Shown: positions 45,080 to 58,539 of the stretch, one piece after another
Layout: each line of letters starts with the position of its first letter
Numbering within the stretch: the stretch's first letter is position 1
Notes under the pieces: model-generated
Databases searched by the model: none
Told to the model about the DNA's origin: nothing
What the model saw: the letters and a program-made list of their open reading frames with translations, nothing else
Program-made: the position numbers and the translations under genes
DNA from: Antedon bifida
Taxonomy: Eukaryota; Echinodermata; Crinoidea; Comatulida; Antedonidae
Assembly: GCA_963402885.1 (NCBI GenBank)
Contig: OY727093.1
Span: 24,923,409-24,987,408, forward strand
DNA length: 64,000 nt
Reading direction: 5' to 3'

Positions 45080-48000
45080 TTCGAACTAATCGAAAGACAT
45101 TTGCTGACCACTCGTTGTCGTTGCTGGACCAAGAATCTGCAACAATTTACCAAAAGTTACATTAATCATTTGAACGACTATAATCAGTTTAAAAAAACAT
45201 TTAAAGACTTTTTATTTTTAACCAATGTTATGCGAGTATGTTAGCTTTTCATAGAAATGAGCGCTACATAAATGTTAATGTATTGTAACAATCTTAATTG
45301 TACTTATACTTTTTAATATAGACAGGTTGGCGCGTAGTCAAAAATAATGGTAATATTTTCTATTTTTCTGGAGTGTAATCATCATAATTTTTATGGTTTC
45401 ATAATCCTTTTTTAATGATCTCCAACAATATTCTCGTTAGAAATGTTACATTACATTTCCCTGATGAGTGTCTATTCGCATTCCCTGTTGAATGACATAT
45501 GTCGTTTTTTTTCAATTATTGAACAATTTATTTATTACAATATTTGAAATTTGTAAATGTCCTTCGAGTATATTTATTTTTATATATATTTATGTTTGCC
45601 TTTATTAGAACAAAACAAATTTAAGTTTAATTTACTTATTCTGCGTTATGTCACTATGGCACTTAAGTATGTGAGAACGGAACACTCACACTAAGAAAGA
45701 TTTTGTCCACCAATGGATGACGTCAGGTGTTATTGTTGTTACATCCGTGTTTACAACATAGACCATAGAAAAAAACATTATTTTTACAATACTTGTGTAA
45801 TTTAATTAACACTAATTCATGGTTTTTGCTAAAAAAAAAATAGGCCTATATAAAAGATTTAAGCTCTTACTGATATCACGTTACACTGGCAGTACAGTGG
45901 ACGTTTACCCGCACACGACCAATTGATTCAGCGTTATTGAGCGTCAAAATGATACGTGTCACTGACCATACCCAAACATATAACGTGTTAAACATAACTC
46001 CAACTGCTGCTTGACACGTCTATCACCAGGTGACATAACATGAAAAGGGTTTTAATGGACATTCTTCAATGAGCATATTCCATAATAACATTAATTGTAA
46101 ATACATTTTCATGTGACAGACTATCACCCAACATATCACGTCTGTAATTTCGCTATGAATGCTGATAAAACTATAGTGAAGTAAAATGTTCAATCAAACA
46201 AGCTATACCGTAGGCCTACACGTAACGTAGGCCTACCATGCGGATGCTTCTATCGTTTGCGACTCATCGGCTTTGATAATCATTATCGTAATTAAATTAT
46301 AATTAAGTATTAGAACAAGGTTAGTGTACGGGTTGTTCCGATTGAGGTTAGTTTGTTGTAGGCCTATTGAAGTTAGAAAGGAAAAGAGGTACAGTAACCA
46401 TACCACCGCGGCGGTTATTCGACCCATTTGAACAGTGAACAAAACATCGAGGAAATCATTTACGGTATGAGGGCGTCGTAATTGATACACGTGTATGCAA
46501 ATGTTCTAGCAGCCCAACCTTAAACTGAATTCACTATCTCTGAACTATACATTGTTCGAGATATACTGACACCGTGTTTCATTTACTGAAATTCTAATAA
46601 TTGTGTATTAAGATATATAAAGTACATTTGAAGGTAGGTTCATTATACATCAGTTACTAAAGATAGAGTTGTTCCTTCTACTAAACGACTACTATATATA
46701 CGGCACATTATTTAACAGTTATTCGTCGTGTATTTAGACAATTTAATGTGTACTTTAAGTTGAGAGTTCATTAAAGAATGTATTTAAAATTTGTAGAGTT
46801 AGGTACATCCATAGAGCTATTATAGAATATCTCTATGGTACGGTACATCACACATAATTCGTAACATGGTATTATTTGGGTACCGTAATTTCGTAATAAA
46901 TAATAATAAATATTGCATTTAATGCACATTATATGCATTAACCAAGTACATTTTGCATGGGTTATAATGGATTACTAATATCTACAGTACGTGTTACTAT
47001 TTAAACATTTTTAATTTATTCTGTACAAGATCTATCAAATATGGACAAACGCAGAGTGCTGACGTCAGCATTTGTATTTTAACATAACGATGCCATATAT
47101 CATAGCCTATCCGAATGAAATGTGGAAACAATTGTACTCTAGACAAAAAAACTCTAGGTCGTTGTTTGAGATATTGTTCGTAATTAAGAATAATTCGTTC
47201 AATGGGCTTTCAGTGCCTCTGTCCCCGTATCACAGTCTCTTACACACAGATGCCCATTAGGCCTACTAGGTATACTTTACTTTAATTGGCAAAATGCTTG
47301 CTTGTTTTATGTTTATCAAAGTTTGTTTATGTTTGTATGTAAGTTTGTTTGCAGAATAACGTCCGCAATTTTATAGAACAAAATACCAGCAAACCATTTT
47401 TAAAATCAGGCTCGAGTTATCTTTATTTACCATAGGTGGAACTATTAGATAGCACGCCCTCTGTCGCTTTAGTTTGTGTTATGAATTGTTCGTATGATTT
47501 TACGCAAAAGATATCACATTTACACAACGTTTTGCGTATTTTCAAGCGTATAATTTGGCTTACACGTCCATTGCAATTGTTGCTGCTCCTTTGGATAGAA
47601 CATACAAAAGAAAAAATACATATAGGCCCTATAGGCCTATTAGCCTTTTCCGCATCTTAACCTCATCTAATGTTAGATTATCACTTTAGTTTAGACTCCA
47701 TGCCTGTGAATGTATATATCTATATGTACAAAGAGTTTTAAATTTTTAAATTTCAATTAGTGTGTCAGATCAAAGAATATAAATAGTTTATCTTTGGTCA
47801 GATATAATATTATGCAGTCAAACATCTGTAAACTACTACCCATACCTCCTACGTGCGGCTTACGAGGGATAGCAATATACGACCTTATTTACTCCTTTCC
47901 TACTAGTAGGAGGCCCTCATACTTTTTATAGCCGATGACACCGTAAAATATCTCCATTAATATTTAAAACGATTCAGCCCAATTAAAATTATATTCCCAA

Positions 48001-49233
48001 AGTACGCATATATCCTCAAATGTTTCCCCTTATGATTTGGTTAATTAGCAGCATTGATTTTGAAAAAAATAAATGGTAATCTAAATTAACAATAGGGCCT
48101 ACAACGTTTGTATTAATAAATAAGTAATGATTAATGAATATCTCAGATGTAGTTATTTAAAATCAACGTATTATTATTTTATTTTAAAAAAAGCATAGGC
48201 CTATTTGGATTCAGACCATTATTCTTGTATTTCAGATTTACGGAGTAGGCCTAAGTTGTTATATCTGATGAAGAACAAAGCTGTTCCCACTCTTGGACTG
48301 TAGTAAAAAGTAGCAGATTCGAATCGATTTTGTAAAAATGTTGTCTTAAGACCGTGCTTTTGTTTTTGGCCCGTTTTGTACCATTATACCAGATGTAAAT
48401 AATGAATGATGTAGGCCTACAGTAATATAATACATGTAGTTTGTAAAAACAATAAATGCCTCGACTTAGGCTTTCTTTTGATCTTGTTACACGGCAGTTT
48501 AAGCACTGACAGTTATGGTAATGTATAGCTAAACAACCCTGCTTTGACAGTACACCATCTATTTAACCGATCTAATTATACGGTTCTTTATTCAACCACC
48601 TGATGGATTAAACACATAATTCGAGTAAGATAAGGAGTCAGCTAGTTAATATGCCGGAATATTGGAGAATGATGAGAGTGCTCGGCTGGACTGATGCGAC
48701 TGATCTAATTAGGCTGAACATATGCGATTGCTGAAACCATTCTATGACTTTTCAATGGAACGACACGACGAATAAAAGCCTGCACGTTAAAAGTCGAGTT
48801 CTAATATTCAGAATACGATATGCTTTGTGATCAATCGAGTGTTGTACATGGATTTGAAATATTCAATAGCCAGACAGTCAGATTTGGAAATCACCGATAT
48901 TAATTAACAGAATAAACAACAATGTACTACTTGGTGTATCATTGTATCTGATCTGATCTATTGATGGCTGAGCTTTTCTTTTACTGGTTGTTACGTTAGT
49001 GATGGGAAAAATTATTGTCTGTACAATGCTTTACAATTCACTTGAACTTTTTGACGATTGTCTGTGCCATGGAAGCATCCGGCCCCAGCCGATCTGTATT
49101 GGATGTTAATGAAAATTGATTTTAGCCAGGAGATTTTAATATACCAGCTATTTAATGGCCGATAAATGGGATTAGGATAAAATATGATAATGTTGATATC
49201 TGAATTGGCAATAAATACATAATATTATAAACA
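45080..49233. other. Intergenic DNA upstream of the ELK channel gene
   Basis: No coding exon is recognised. The last kilobase should contain the 5'UTR and promoter of the channel gene, but I see no clear TATA box or CpG cluster. A possible 5'UTR acceptor (ATATACCAG) lies at about 49147. Confidence 0.5.
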
Positions 49234-49309
49234 ATGCCAGTTCGGAAAGGCTTGCTAGCTCCCCAAAATACCTTCTTGGATACCATAGCAACGAGATTCG
49301 ATGGAACCC
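49234..49309 (+). CDS. First coding exon of an ELK-type voltage-gated K+ channel (KCNH)
   Basis: The exon encodes 25 residues plus one base: MPVRKG then [19 protein letters not shown], followed by a consensus donor GTAAGT. This matches the start of vertebrate ELK channels (KCNH3/4/8), which begin [24 protein letters not shown], and is clearly closer to ELK than to ERG (whose corresponding block is [18 protein letters not shown]). The segment is the N-terminal cap of the PAS domain that regulates gating in the EAG superfamily. The rest of PAS, the six membrane segments and the cyclic-nucleotide-binding homology domain must lie beyond the right edge, since no further exon is seen in the next 14.7 kb. 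Known long first introns in this family are compatible with this. The ATG context is acceptable (AACAATG). Confidence 0.88.
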
Positions 49310-52300
49310 GTAAGTACATTATTTTGTCTACATTTTTTTTTAAACTGTTATTTCATTTTTTTCGTAATTTTACACAATCATCAAGCTCATTACGAGTTTG
49401 TATGTGTTTCCTGTCCATCTCTTTATCGACTTGTTTTTATTATACTGTTTTCTTTGTATTTTGATTTAAAATTTAAAATTAAAATTAAGAATATTTTTAT
49501 AAATTTCGACACTGTAGTTTCATCGCACAGACAGAAACAGAGCAATGTTAGATGGCATACTATATTATTATTCTATTGTTTTTATTAGTAGGTCTAAATT
49601 AGCCTTAGATATCAAACTACGGTATAACATTTTATAGTTTTTAAAAAACTGTGTTTAGAAAAACCTTACTTTAACAATTAACACAACGTAATCATTTTTA
49701 CTTATTTAAAACACCGTAAATAATATTACCACCGACGTTTCTAAAGTATTCTAAAATGCTGTTTCAATGGTTGGTCTGACCAATGCAGTAAAATGGAACA
49801 ATTTAATAAACAATCCTAAAACATGTCCACATTTTAAATTGCCTTTTGCCATAATATGGTATTCCACATGACGACATAACATATTTGTGTTGTTTTCATA
49901 CCATTTTTTATCTTGTCTATAAATATCAAGATAATGTAAGAATTGCATATTGTTAACTTCTACCGTGGTTTATACATATACAATTCATTTTCATCGATGA
50001 AGCTAGTCCTTGCTTTTAAACATACATACAATACTTCATAAATAAATGGCAAGGTCAGGGTACGTGGATGACCATCAGCATAATGAGAAGTGTTTATAAA
50101 AAAATTCATGAGATTGTTATCAGATAGTTTTCCTAAACGTTGACTATACACTATTTACAGAAAAATAATTTAGGCCTCCTGATTAATGAATTCGTGGTTA
50201 TATTATCAGTGCCTATAAACGTTATTGCTATTTACTATAGATGGTATGGACAATAATTCACAATGGATATTTCATTGTACAGCAAATGCTTTGAATTTGT
50301 TGTTGAACTCGGCCAACTGTCATATTTATAATCCCTGTAGTAAATCCCAATGGCTTTAAATGCGATCTTTTGTTTATTTTTAGTGACATTAATAGCGAAA
50401 TAATGCATAAAGTGGCCGATGTTAACAATCTGTAGACGTTTATTAAAAACAGATATCTGTCTCTGTATGGACGTTTTTGTAAACTAAGCACGGTACGCAA
50501 TTATTTAATTAGTAATTTCAGGATGTAACCTCAATAAAAAAAACCCCAGTACAACCAATCGCTCTCCCCACCCCGTTGGGGGGACGGCTCTGTTCAGGGG
50601 AAACGCCTATTAAGAGGACACTTTATTATGAACTGCACGAGGGGAAATACATGTTTTCACACTACTGTCTCCTTGGACATCCTATTATTAAGGTGTCCCC
50701 TTAATAATAGGGGTTCTGTATTAGTTTTCGAATGTTTTTGGTTTTTTTATTTAATATATCTGTAGGCCTATTGTAGACAAAATGAAATAAATTCTGAAAA
50801 AATGTACTGTGGCTAATCGCACTAATGTTCATTTTAAAAATACACAATTGCATAGTAGGCTATGTAGAATAGTTTGACCTGCTCTTTGGTAGCATAGTGA
50901 TACCAAGAGGTTTCTATTTAATTCGTTAGACCTATCTCATCTTTCCCCCGCTGACATCACCTCACTGGTACTTTAGGCCTATATATTGTTAGGCACCAAA
51001 ACTAAATTAGAACCCCTACCTTTGGACTCCTATAGTAGTAGTGAAAGGAAACACCCAGCCAACACCTCTATTAAGGATACTATTTGTTGGGTCCAAATAG
51101 TGTTTCTAATGTCCAGCCAATATATACTAGATTTGTATTGAGCTCCAACAGCTTTGCATCATATATTATAGAGAAACACCTTTCATTATTGTGGTCTCCA
51201 CCTAGTAACGTGATTACCAGGCGCTTTTCGACAGGAAGGGATGTCTATAAAATGCTTCTGAATGTGTACAACCAGTAGGCCTATCTTGACAATTTTTTTA
51301 TTCTTCAATATTCTTACAACACATTTACTGTACATTCCAAAAATATATGTATTTTTTATAAAATTCAGAGTATAAATCAATGAAAATTACAATTTTAGGA
51401 ACTTGATTAGAGTATGGCAAATATAGACCTTTAGTAGCTCATCAGTTTGTCTTGTTTAATTCTTCCGTACAGCTAGTAAACATTAATTCGGATGAATATC
51501 CATGATGTAAATGTTTCAATCATTTCTTTTGATAATCTATGTAGAACAATAAATGATATCATAGCTTTCTTCTTTGTATTGATTCCTTAATGATTACTGA
51601 CGACTAAATGAGCGACATTCATAAATTAAAGTTAAAATCAATAGCAAGATAAAATCACTATTTTAAAGTAATTCTAATAATGACATCAACACATACGCTA
51701 GACAAGGACAGAGTAACAGACTGAAAAGAAAGGCATGTTAAGTAAGCACATATCGGCTAACGGTCATTTCGGTAGAAAGAGAAGTCTGATGATGACTATA
51801 AAGATTTCATTACACAAATTACCTATTCAACCATCAACAGACTTATTCGGTGGAATAGCATAATCCACTTGATATAAAGATTGTCAACAATGGTGTACAC
51901 GCATCTCAAAGAACAAACAGTGTCATGTTAATGAGTCAATGTGTAGGCCTATAAAGATTGTTTACGGTGAATTCTGTCATTTGTCTATATAGGTTTTAAT
52001 ACCTGTTTGCATGTTCCATGCTATATACTATATTTACAACTGTTAATGACCGACTAAGACTTCTTTGCAATGTTACTACATTAAAGACAATTTATCTATT
52101 TTCAAACTCTAGCGTTTGTTTTACATTGAACTTTTCCTTCAATATTGAATGTAATAGTCTCTACTAAATAAAATGAACGCAAGATCTTATTATTAACAGT
52201 TACATTTCAAGTAATAGGCCTATAAATGTTATTTTGTAGGTCACTCGCCATTCGATGATATTTCCAATCCAGCTACCGCTTTCAGTAGTTTTTTTTGATC

Positions 52301-54740
52301 AATAAACAAATGCCCGCGGTAACACTAAAGATCTAATAAAGAACTTGAGCAAATGTCTCGAAGCTTCGACCGACTTTTGGTCTGGCTGCTGGAACTGTTT
52401 ATCGTGTCGTAATTCGTCACAATTCATAACTTCAAACAGTGCCATTGTTATTTAGGCATATTTCAAAAATGTTTACTCCAGCCTATAAATCTCGAGTCTA
52501 AAAAAAGTATACAAACATCTCTCTTATATAACATAAATAATTTATTTAAAAAAAGAAAACAGTTGATAAAGTAATTTTATTCCCTTTTCAATAAAACACG
52601 AGTGCTAAAATAGAAAGGTATTTGTTCGATAAAATATGTACAATTTTTTCAGTGACGTCACGAAAAAATCCTGTGAAAGTAACTGTTTAAGCTTGGGTCC
52701 CTTTTGGACGCAACGTAAAGACGTAAGCGCACCGTAAGTAACTTGACCAATCCCGACGCGATGGATCACCCGAACTGACGTTTGTGATTGGTCAACTCAC
52801 GTTTGCCTTGGTCGAGGCGTACAAGTGGGAACCAACCTTTTATTTAGGGATCATCTGTGCGCACAAAGTGCGTCATCAAATTGTGTGCTTTTGTGGCGTT
52901 AAGAATACAGGTATATTAATTTGGGTTTTATTTAGTTGAGTTCAGTTCTATTCATGCCAATTTTAGAACGACGTATATGCCACTTTTACATTTGAAACTT
53001 AGTGCAACTGGAAGGATGTACATGTAATAGGACAAATGTTTTTCTATTGTTCCAAGGTTTCAAGATTTTAATTTATTTTCAAAATTGCATAAGATTATTT
53101 GATACGGTAAATAGTTAGGCCTAAAATAATGTAAAAAGGGAGGAAAAAAGCAAATGCTCGTTTTTATGGCTACCCTTATATAAGAACCATGAAAATAAAA
53201 ACATGACAATGACAGAACAAATACATAAACAAATAAGATTGTATAGGCCTAAGTTCTTTTTCACAGAGGAAGAAAACATTAAGAATGCTGTTTAAACACA
53301 GTAGTTTTTAGGAAATTGACCAGATTGACTACAATAGATGTTTAGTCTTTCTTTGCAATCTTTAGATGTAAATTGTGAACAAAACTGAATTCGAATATAT
53401 ATAATGCGTTTAAAATCTTACATAATTAAAAACTATAATTATAATTTAGGCTATAGTTTTCCGTTTTATTCTTTTATCAAGGTGTTTGGTCAAAATACAA
53501 ACGCATTATATAGTGAGAAGATTGGAATATACTCTAGGCCAACATGTAAAATATCTCTAATACATCTCCGCACACCTACAACATATTACCGCTTTTAGCA
53601 GTTTGATTATGTGTATTCCAATATGTGTTGATGTTACCGCTAATACATCTTAAGTGGCTAAATAATCGAATATTAGCTTTGTTTGGAATGTACGAAAAAA
53701 AAACTGTTTTGAATAATGGAATATACGTAGATTATGATAAATAATGTGTGGTACAATTCACATTATAGGAAAATGCCTTTGTGACCAGATTAGCATGTTT
53801 TTCTACTTGACTTTTTCTTCTTTATCATGTACATTTCTAACAACCATGGTAATGATGCTCAGCTAGCACAATGTTGTACGTAGCTAAACCACGTAATTTA
53901 GTTTTGACATTTTGTTCAGAATATTGTGCAAATTGCTGGAGCAAGCGCAGTTCCATATGTGCAGGCCTATTGCTTGCTGGCACGAACTTGATAACATGCC
54001 GAATAAATAATATTATCATCATTATAAATATTTAAAAGATACAGAAAATCAATTTGGTCCCATAATGTTCATGGTCATAAATAAATAATTATCATTGGAT
54101 GATTTGTGAACGCCACAGAATGATATTCTAATTAGCCTAATGAATATCATTCAGAATAAACAATTTGTGAACTCGTAGCTTAGTACCTTCTTCCTTATTA
54201 TTCTCAATTGCATGTTTTGAGCAAACCATAGGTTGCCCGTTTTTTGTCCAGCTCATTACCTGGATCGTATAGGCTAATTTAACAATCATAATACTATTTG
54301 CCAAATAGTTGTAGAAAATGAGTGTTCAAAAAAAATTACTCGCTACTAATAACAGATCGATGTGCAAGCGATAACTTTAACAGTGTCGTGTTTTGCATTG
54401 TCGCTAATTATAACGATACAATAATAGTTTAGCCATTTCCAAATATTGATTAAAAATTAGGCTTTATATTCTAGTTGAATATGATATTTTTGATGATTTA
54501 ATAATTATGACTACTCATTGAAATGGTAACAGCTGAAGTGTCCTCATTATTTGCGTTGGATGAAGCATTCATGATAATAATATAACATAATTAAGGATTT
54601 TTCTAACATTATATTTTTCCATAGGACAATACCCTACATAAAGTCTATACAAGGTACGCTGAACAACCTTATATCAATATTTTATGTCCTAAACCAGTGC
54701 GTTTCTGGTTTTTTTTTATGGAATCGTACATACAGGAAGT
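49310..54740 (+). other. ELK intron 1, proximal part
   Basis: No exon with PAS-domain similarity is found. It contains a MITE at 52688-52842 and diverged repeat text at 50535-50720, where a block with AAACGCCTATTAAGAGGACAC is partly palindromic and resembles 5045-5110. The rest is AT-rich unique-looking DNA. Confidence 0.55.
52688..52842. mobile_element. MITE related to 6675-6877
   Basis: Ends TTAAGCTTGGGTCCCTTTTG and ACAAGTGGGAACCAACCTTT are inverted with mismatches. The interior shares ACGCAACGTAAAGACG-type motifs and an inverted CTTGACCAATC / GATTGGTCAA pair. Confidence 0.6.
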
Positions 54741-54744
54741 TCTT

Positions 54745-56240
54745 CTATGCTTTTACTTCCCAATCTTCATGCTTTTACTTCTCAATCTTCATGCTTTTAC
54801 TTCAATCTTCACGCTTTTACTTCAATCTGCATGCCTTTACTTCAATATCCATGCTTTTACTTCAATCTTCACGCTTTTACTTCAATCTTCACGCTTTTAC
54901 TTCAATCTCCATGCTTTTACTCCAATCTTCATGCTTTTACTTTAATCTTCATGCTTTTACTTCTCAATCTTCATGCTTTTACTTCTCAATCTTCATGCCT
55001 TTACTCCAAGATTCACGCCTTTACTTCAATCTTCACGCTTTTACTTCAATTTTCACGTTTTTACTTCAATCTTCACGCTTTTACTTCAATCTGCATGCCT
55101 TTACTTCAATCTTCATGCTTTTACTTCAATCTTCATGCTTTTACTTCAATCTCCACGCTTTTACTTCAATCTTCACGCTTTTACTTCAATCTGCATGTCT
55201 TTACATCAATCTCCACACTTTTACTTCAATCTTCACGCTTTTACTTCAATCTTCACGCTTTTACTTCAATCTGCATGCTTTTAATCCAATTGTCACGCCT
55301 TTACTTCAATCTTCATGCTTTTACTTTAATCTTCATGCTTTTACTTCAATCTGCATGCTTTTACTTCAATTTTCACGCCTTTACTTCAATCTTCATGCTT
55401 TTACTTCAATCTTCACGCTTTTACTTTAATCTTCATGCTTTTACTTCAATCTTCACACATTTACTTCAATCTTCATGCTTTTACTTCTCAATCTTCACGC
55501 TTTTACTTCAATCTGCATGCTTTTACCTCAATTTTCACGCCTTTACTTCAATCTTCATGCTTTTACTTTAATCTTCATGCTTTTACTTAAATCTGCATGC
55601 TTTTACTTCAATCTGCATGCTTTTACTTCAATTTTCACGCCTTTACTTCAAACCTCATGCTTTTACTTTAATCTTCATGCTTTTACTTCAATCTTCACGC
55701 TTTTACTTCAATCTGCATGCTTTTACTTCAATTTTCACGCCTTTACTTCAATCTTCATGCTTTTACTTCAATCTTCATGTTTTTACTTCAATCTTCATGC
55801 TTTTACTTTAATCTTCATGCTTTTACTTCAATCTTAATGCTTCTACTTCAATCTTCACGCTTTTACTTCAATCTTCATGCTTTTACTTTAATCTTCATGC
55901 TTTTACTTCTCAATCTTCATGCCTTTACTCCAAGCTTCACGCCTTTACTTCAATCTTCACGCTTTTACTTCAATCTTCATGCTTTTACTTCAATCTTCAT
56001 GCTTTTACTTCAATCTTAATGCTTCTACTTCAATTTGCATGCTTTTACTTCAATCTTCATGCTTTTACTTCAATCTTCATGCTTTTACTTCAATCTTCAT
56101 GCCTTTACTTCAATCTTCATGCCTTTACTTCAATCTTCATGCTTTTACTTCAATCTTCATGCTTTTACTTCAATCTTCATGCCTTTACTTCAATCTCCAT
56201 GCTTTTACTTCAATCTTCATGCTTTTACTTCAGTCTTCAT
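54745..56240. repeat. 20-bp satellite array in ELK intron 1
   Basis: About 74 tandem units of CTTCATGCTTTTACTTCAAT with single-base variants (CTTCACGC, CTGCATGC, CCTTTAC); a few units have TTCTCAAT insertions of 2-3 bp. The unit contains no plus-strand stop in any frame, so all three frames stay open over long stretches and produce spurious ORFs up to 274 codons. A and G are confined mainly to one strand, giving strong strand asymmetry. Confidence 0.95.
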
Positions 56241-56244
56241 GCTG

Positions 56245-58075
56245 TTAAATTATTCCATCTTGAATCCAAGAACATATACCTAAATTCACAATAGAAAATT
56301 AAACAATGGTAGGCCTAATATATACAATATATTCAAAATATGCTTTTTCTATCTGATTAAATTTGCAATTGTTATAACAAGAGAAATTATTATAGCAGTT
56401 CATAGGGATGCAATGTTGATAATCATTATGATACCATAAAAGCTAATGATATCTATTGTGTTCAAATTCGATAAAAAATATGGCTTCAGAAACTATCGTA
56501 CCGTGCTTTCCTCATGATCAAACCGTCCGAAAAAACACCAGATATTTAACCCAAATCTAACATTGGTTTTTGTGACACGATAGTTTTGAATATTTCTTAG
56601 TATTCTTTAGTTAAGGTATATTAACCTATTATTAAATCTCCCTCTCATTGTTTTTTTTTGTGTGTAAAAAAATGTAATCGGGGGTGGGGGGGGGGGGTGT
56701 CTCTCACACATTCCTGGTTTTATGAGACCCTTCATATTTGGGCTAGTGATCAGGCCGTGGGTTCGAGAATTACTACTGATTATTTTTCGCGAGTTTTCTC
56801 AATGTACTTAATATAAAGTACAAACAATAATTGAGTAGGACAAACATCTTACCAATTGTACATTATTTTCACTATGATTTATTAAAATATTCGTATTCGT
56901 AAAAAAAACATTATTCGTGTGATGTTATTGTACTAAATTCACTTGTTGTATAGTTTGCACGGGGTATATAACTGATGTATTGGTCATTAAGAAAGCAATT
57001 GATTTAGCATGACAGAATTGTAGCAATCCCTATATTTCTTTACCTCCTCATTCGTCCAATGTTAGTTTTTAGCAATGTATTATCGAGAAAAAAAAGCGCT
57101 CAAGCTAGGAAATGTCAAATCGCGGATGTAATCAGTTTCTGAAAATCAGCCCCGAGATATTTTTACTAAATAAAGGAAAAGGTTTAGGCGGGGTTAAGGC
57201 AACATGATATTTTTCGGAATGTTATGATTTAAAAAATTAGTTTGAGGATATTATTGTGTTACCACGATAACTCGACGGCTAAATTTGTTTTCTAATTAGC
57301 ATTATATGGTTTCATTCTTGTCACCATTATTTATGTATAGCGTAATTAGCAAAGAGAAGGGGAGGGGGTTAATCAACCCCTTCTGCCTACGCATTCACTG
57401 TCATTATTCATTTGTATTTGTATAAAAAATTCTTCCATAATCCTAATGATTATCTGACAATGATAAACTGTAAAACTATTTACTCACTAATAATAATTCA
57501 AACGAAAAAGGTGATAGTTGAAATCCTTTTGTATTTGGACGTAATACAGTACAAGACGTATATCATTACATTTACCCAACGAATTTTGTATTTAAAATTC
57601 CAAAGATGATATATTATTGTATTATGAAATGCAAAATATAGATCTGAAAAGGCAATGGTTTCCAAGCATTGCCCGTAGGCCTGGAGTAATTACTTGCCTG
57701 CGATTAATCAAACATGCTAGACTCTGTATAATGCAAAAACTCATTATTCGCAAATCAGGACTGATATCAACCGAACATTTCGTACGTTTCAATTACTTAA
57801 AAATAAGTTTCACGTTAAAAGATTACCGAAGATACTTTTATCACATTTGCACAACGAACGCATTTATGTTATATGTTTGAATTCATGCCGTTAAAAGGAA
57901 TTTAAATTACATAACAAAATGTATGAAAAGATTGACTGCAACACACTTAATACGTGTGACATACAACTTTATAAAAAAAATGGTACTGCAGGTTACCTTG
58001 TAGGCATGTATATAGTTATTTAATAATTTAATTATAATTATTCTATATTTCATAAACGGATATTAATATAATTCG
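56245..58075. other. ELK intron 1, unassigned
   Basis: AT-rich with a G-run (about 56679-56698) and no recognisable exon, RNA gene or element. ORFs at 57412-57609 and 57617-57880 have no domain. Confidence 0.5.
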
Positions 58076-58077
58076 AA

Positions 58078-58248
58078 GTAGGTTTGCGTCAGGGAGGTAA
58101 GTTAATTGGTCAGATGTTTTGCCATTCTGGCGGAACTTAGTATAAAGTACAATTGAGAATTCTTTGGTGAAACGTGAACCCAGTATTCTCAATTGTACTT
58201 CGTATCAAGTAAACGTCAGAGTATGGAAACTATATGACCAATTAATAT
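58078..58248. repeat. Long foldback sequence
   Basis: Arms of roughly 60 bp are inverted: TTAATTGGTCAGATGTTTTG...AGTACAATTGAGAAT on the left and ATTCTCAATTGTACTT...TATATGACCAATTAA on the right, with a 16-bp perfect innermost stem (58145-58160 with 58185-58200) and a 24-base loop. A related single block (GGTTTGCGTCAG to CTGACCAATTAATT on the minus strand) is at 63245-63308. Confidence 0.55.
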
Positions 58249-58249
58249 A

Positions 58250-58407
58250 AATCCAAAGGCAAATTACTGAAAAAAAATGACAATGCTGTGGGTATCAGTG
58301 GCTGAATCTTAAAGGAGATACAAAAAAGCGAAAAGCTAAATCAAAACGATAAAGTAAAACAGCCAGAAAAGTTAGCAGAGCTTTCGGGCAACACTAGCCC
58401 TTCATCA
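58250..58407 (-). mobile_element. 158-bp retroelement-like insert with hammerhead ribozyme
   Basis: The insert is flanked by perfect 14-bp direct repeats GACCAATTAATATA (58236-58249 and 58408-58421), a length typical of retrotransposition target duplications. Read on the minus strand it begins with a hammerhead core, runs through GCTGTTTTACTTTATCG and ends CAGTAATTTGCCTTTGGATT. A second copy lacking the ribozyme core is at 62763-62923 (+) and a short third fragment is at 62929-62964 (-). It has no ORF. Penelope-like elements and retrozymes carry such ribozymes, so this could be a remnant or non-autonomous derivative of one. Confidence 0.65.
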
Positions 58408-58421
58408 GACCAATTAATATA
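58362..58421 (-). ncRNA. Hammerhead-type ribozyme core
   Basis: On the minus strand CTGATGA (58408-58402) is followed by stem-loop II (GGGC, loop TAGTGTT, GCCC), then GAAA (58385-58382), a 3-bp stem III with loop TCT (AGC/GCT) and the UA cleavage dinucleotide (A17 at 58373). Stem I would pair GGT with ACT before diverging. This follows the type I hammerhead order C3UGAUGA, stem II, GAA, stem III, UH, stem I. One unpaired A lies between CTGATGA and stem II and stem I is weak, so activity is uncertain. Confidence 0.6.
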
Positions 58422-58539
58422 AGATACTTAATTTAAATTAAAACAAAAACTAACAGCATTTTAATTTTTTGGACCATTTAAATTTGACAAACAAAAACAA
58501 TCTGTTTATTAAATTATTGAAATGATAAACGTTAAATGT

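Noticed and set aside
48267-48300. Second hammerhead candidate (CTGATGAAGAACA with a TGTTC stem)
   Set aside because: The required GAAA after stem II is absent (CCCAC instead) and no stem III or cleavage site follows.
54697-56294. Overlapping ORFs up to 274 codons in three plus frames
   Set aside because: The 20-bp repeat unit contains no plus-strand stop codon; there is no domain and no splice context.
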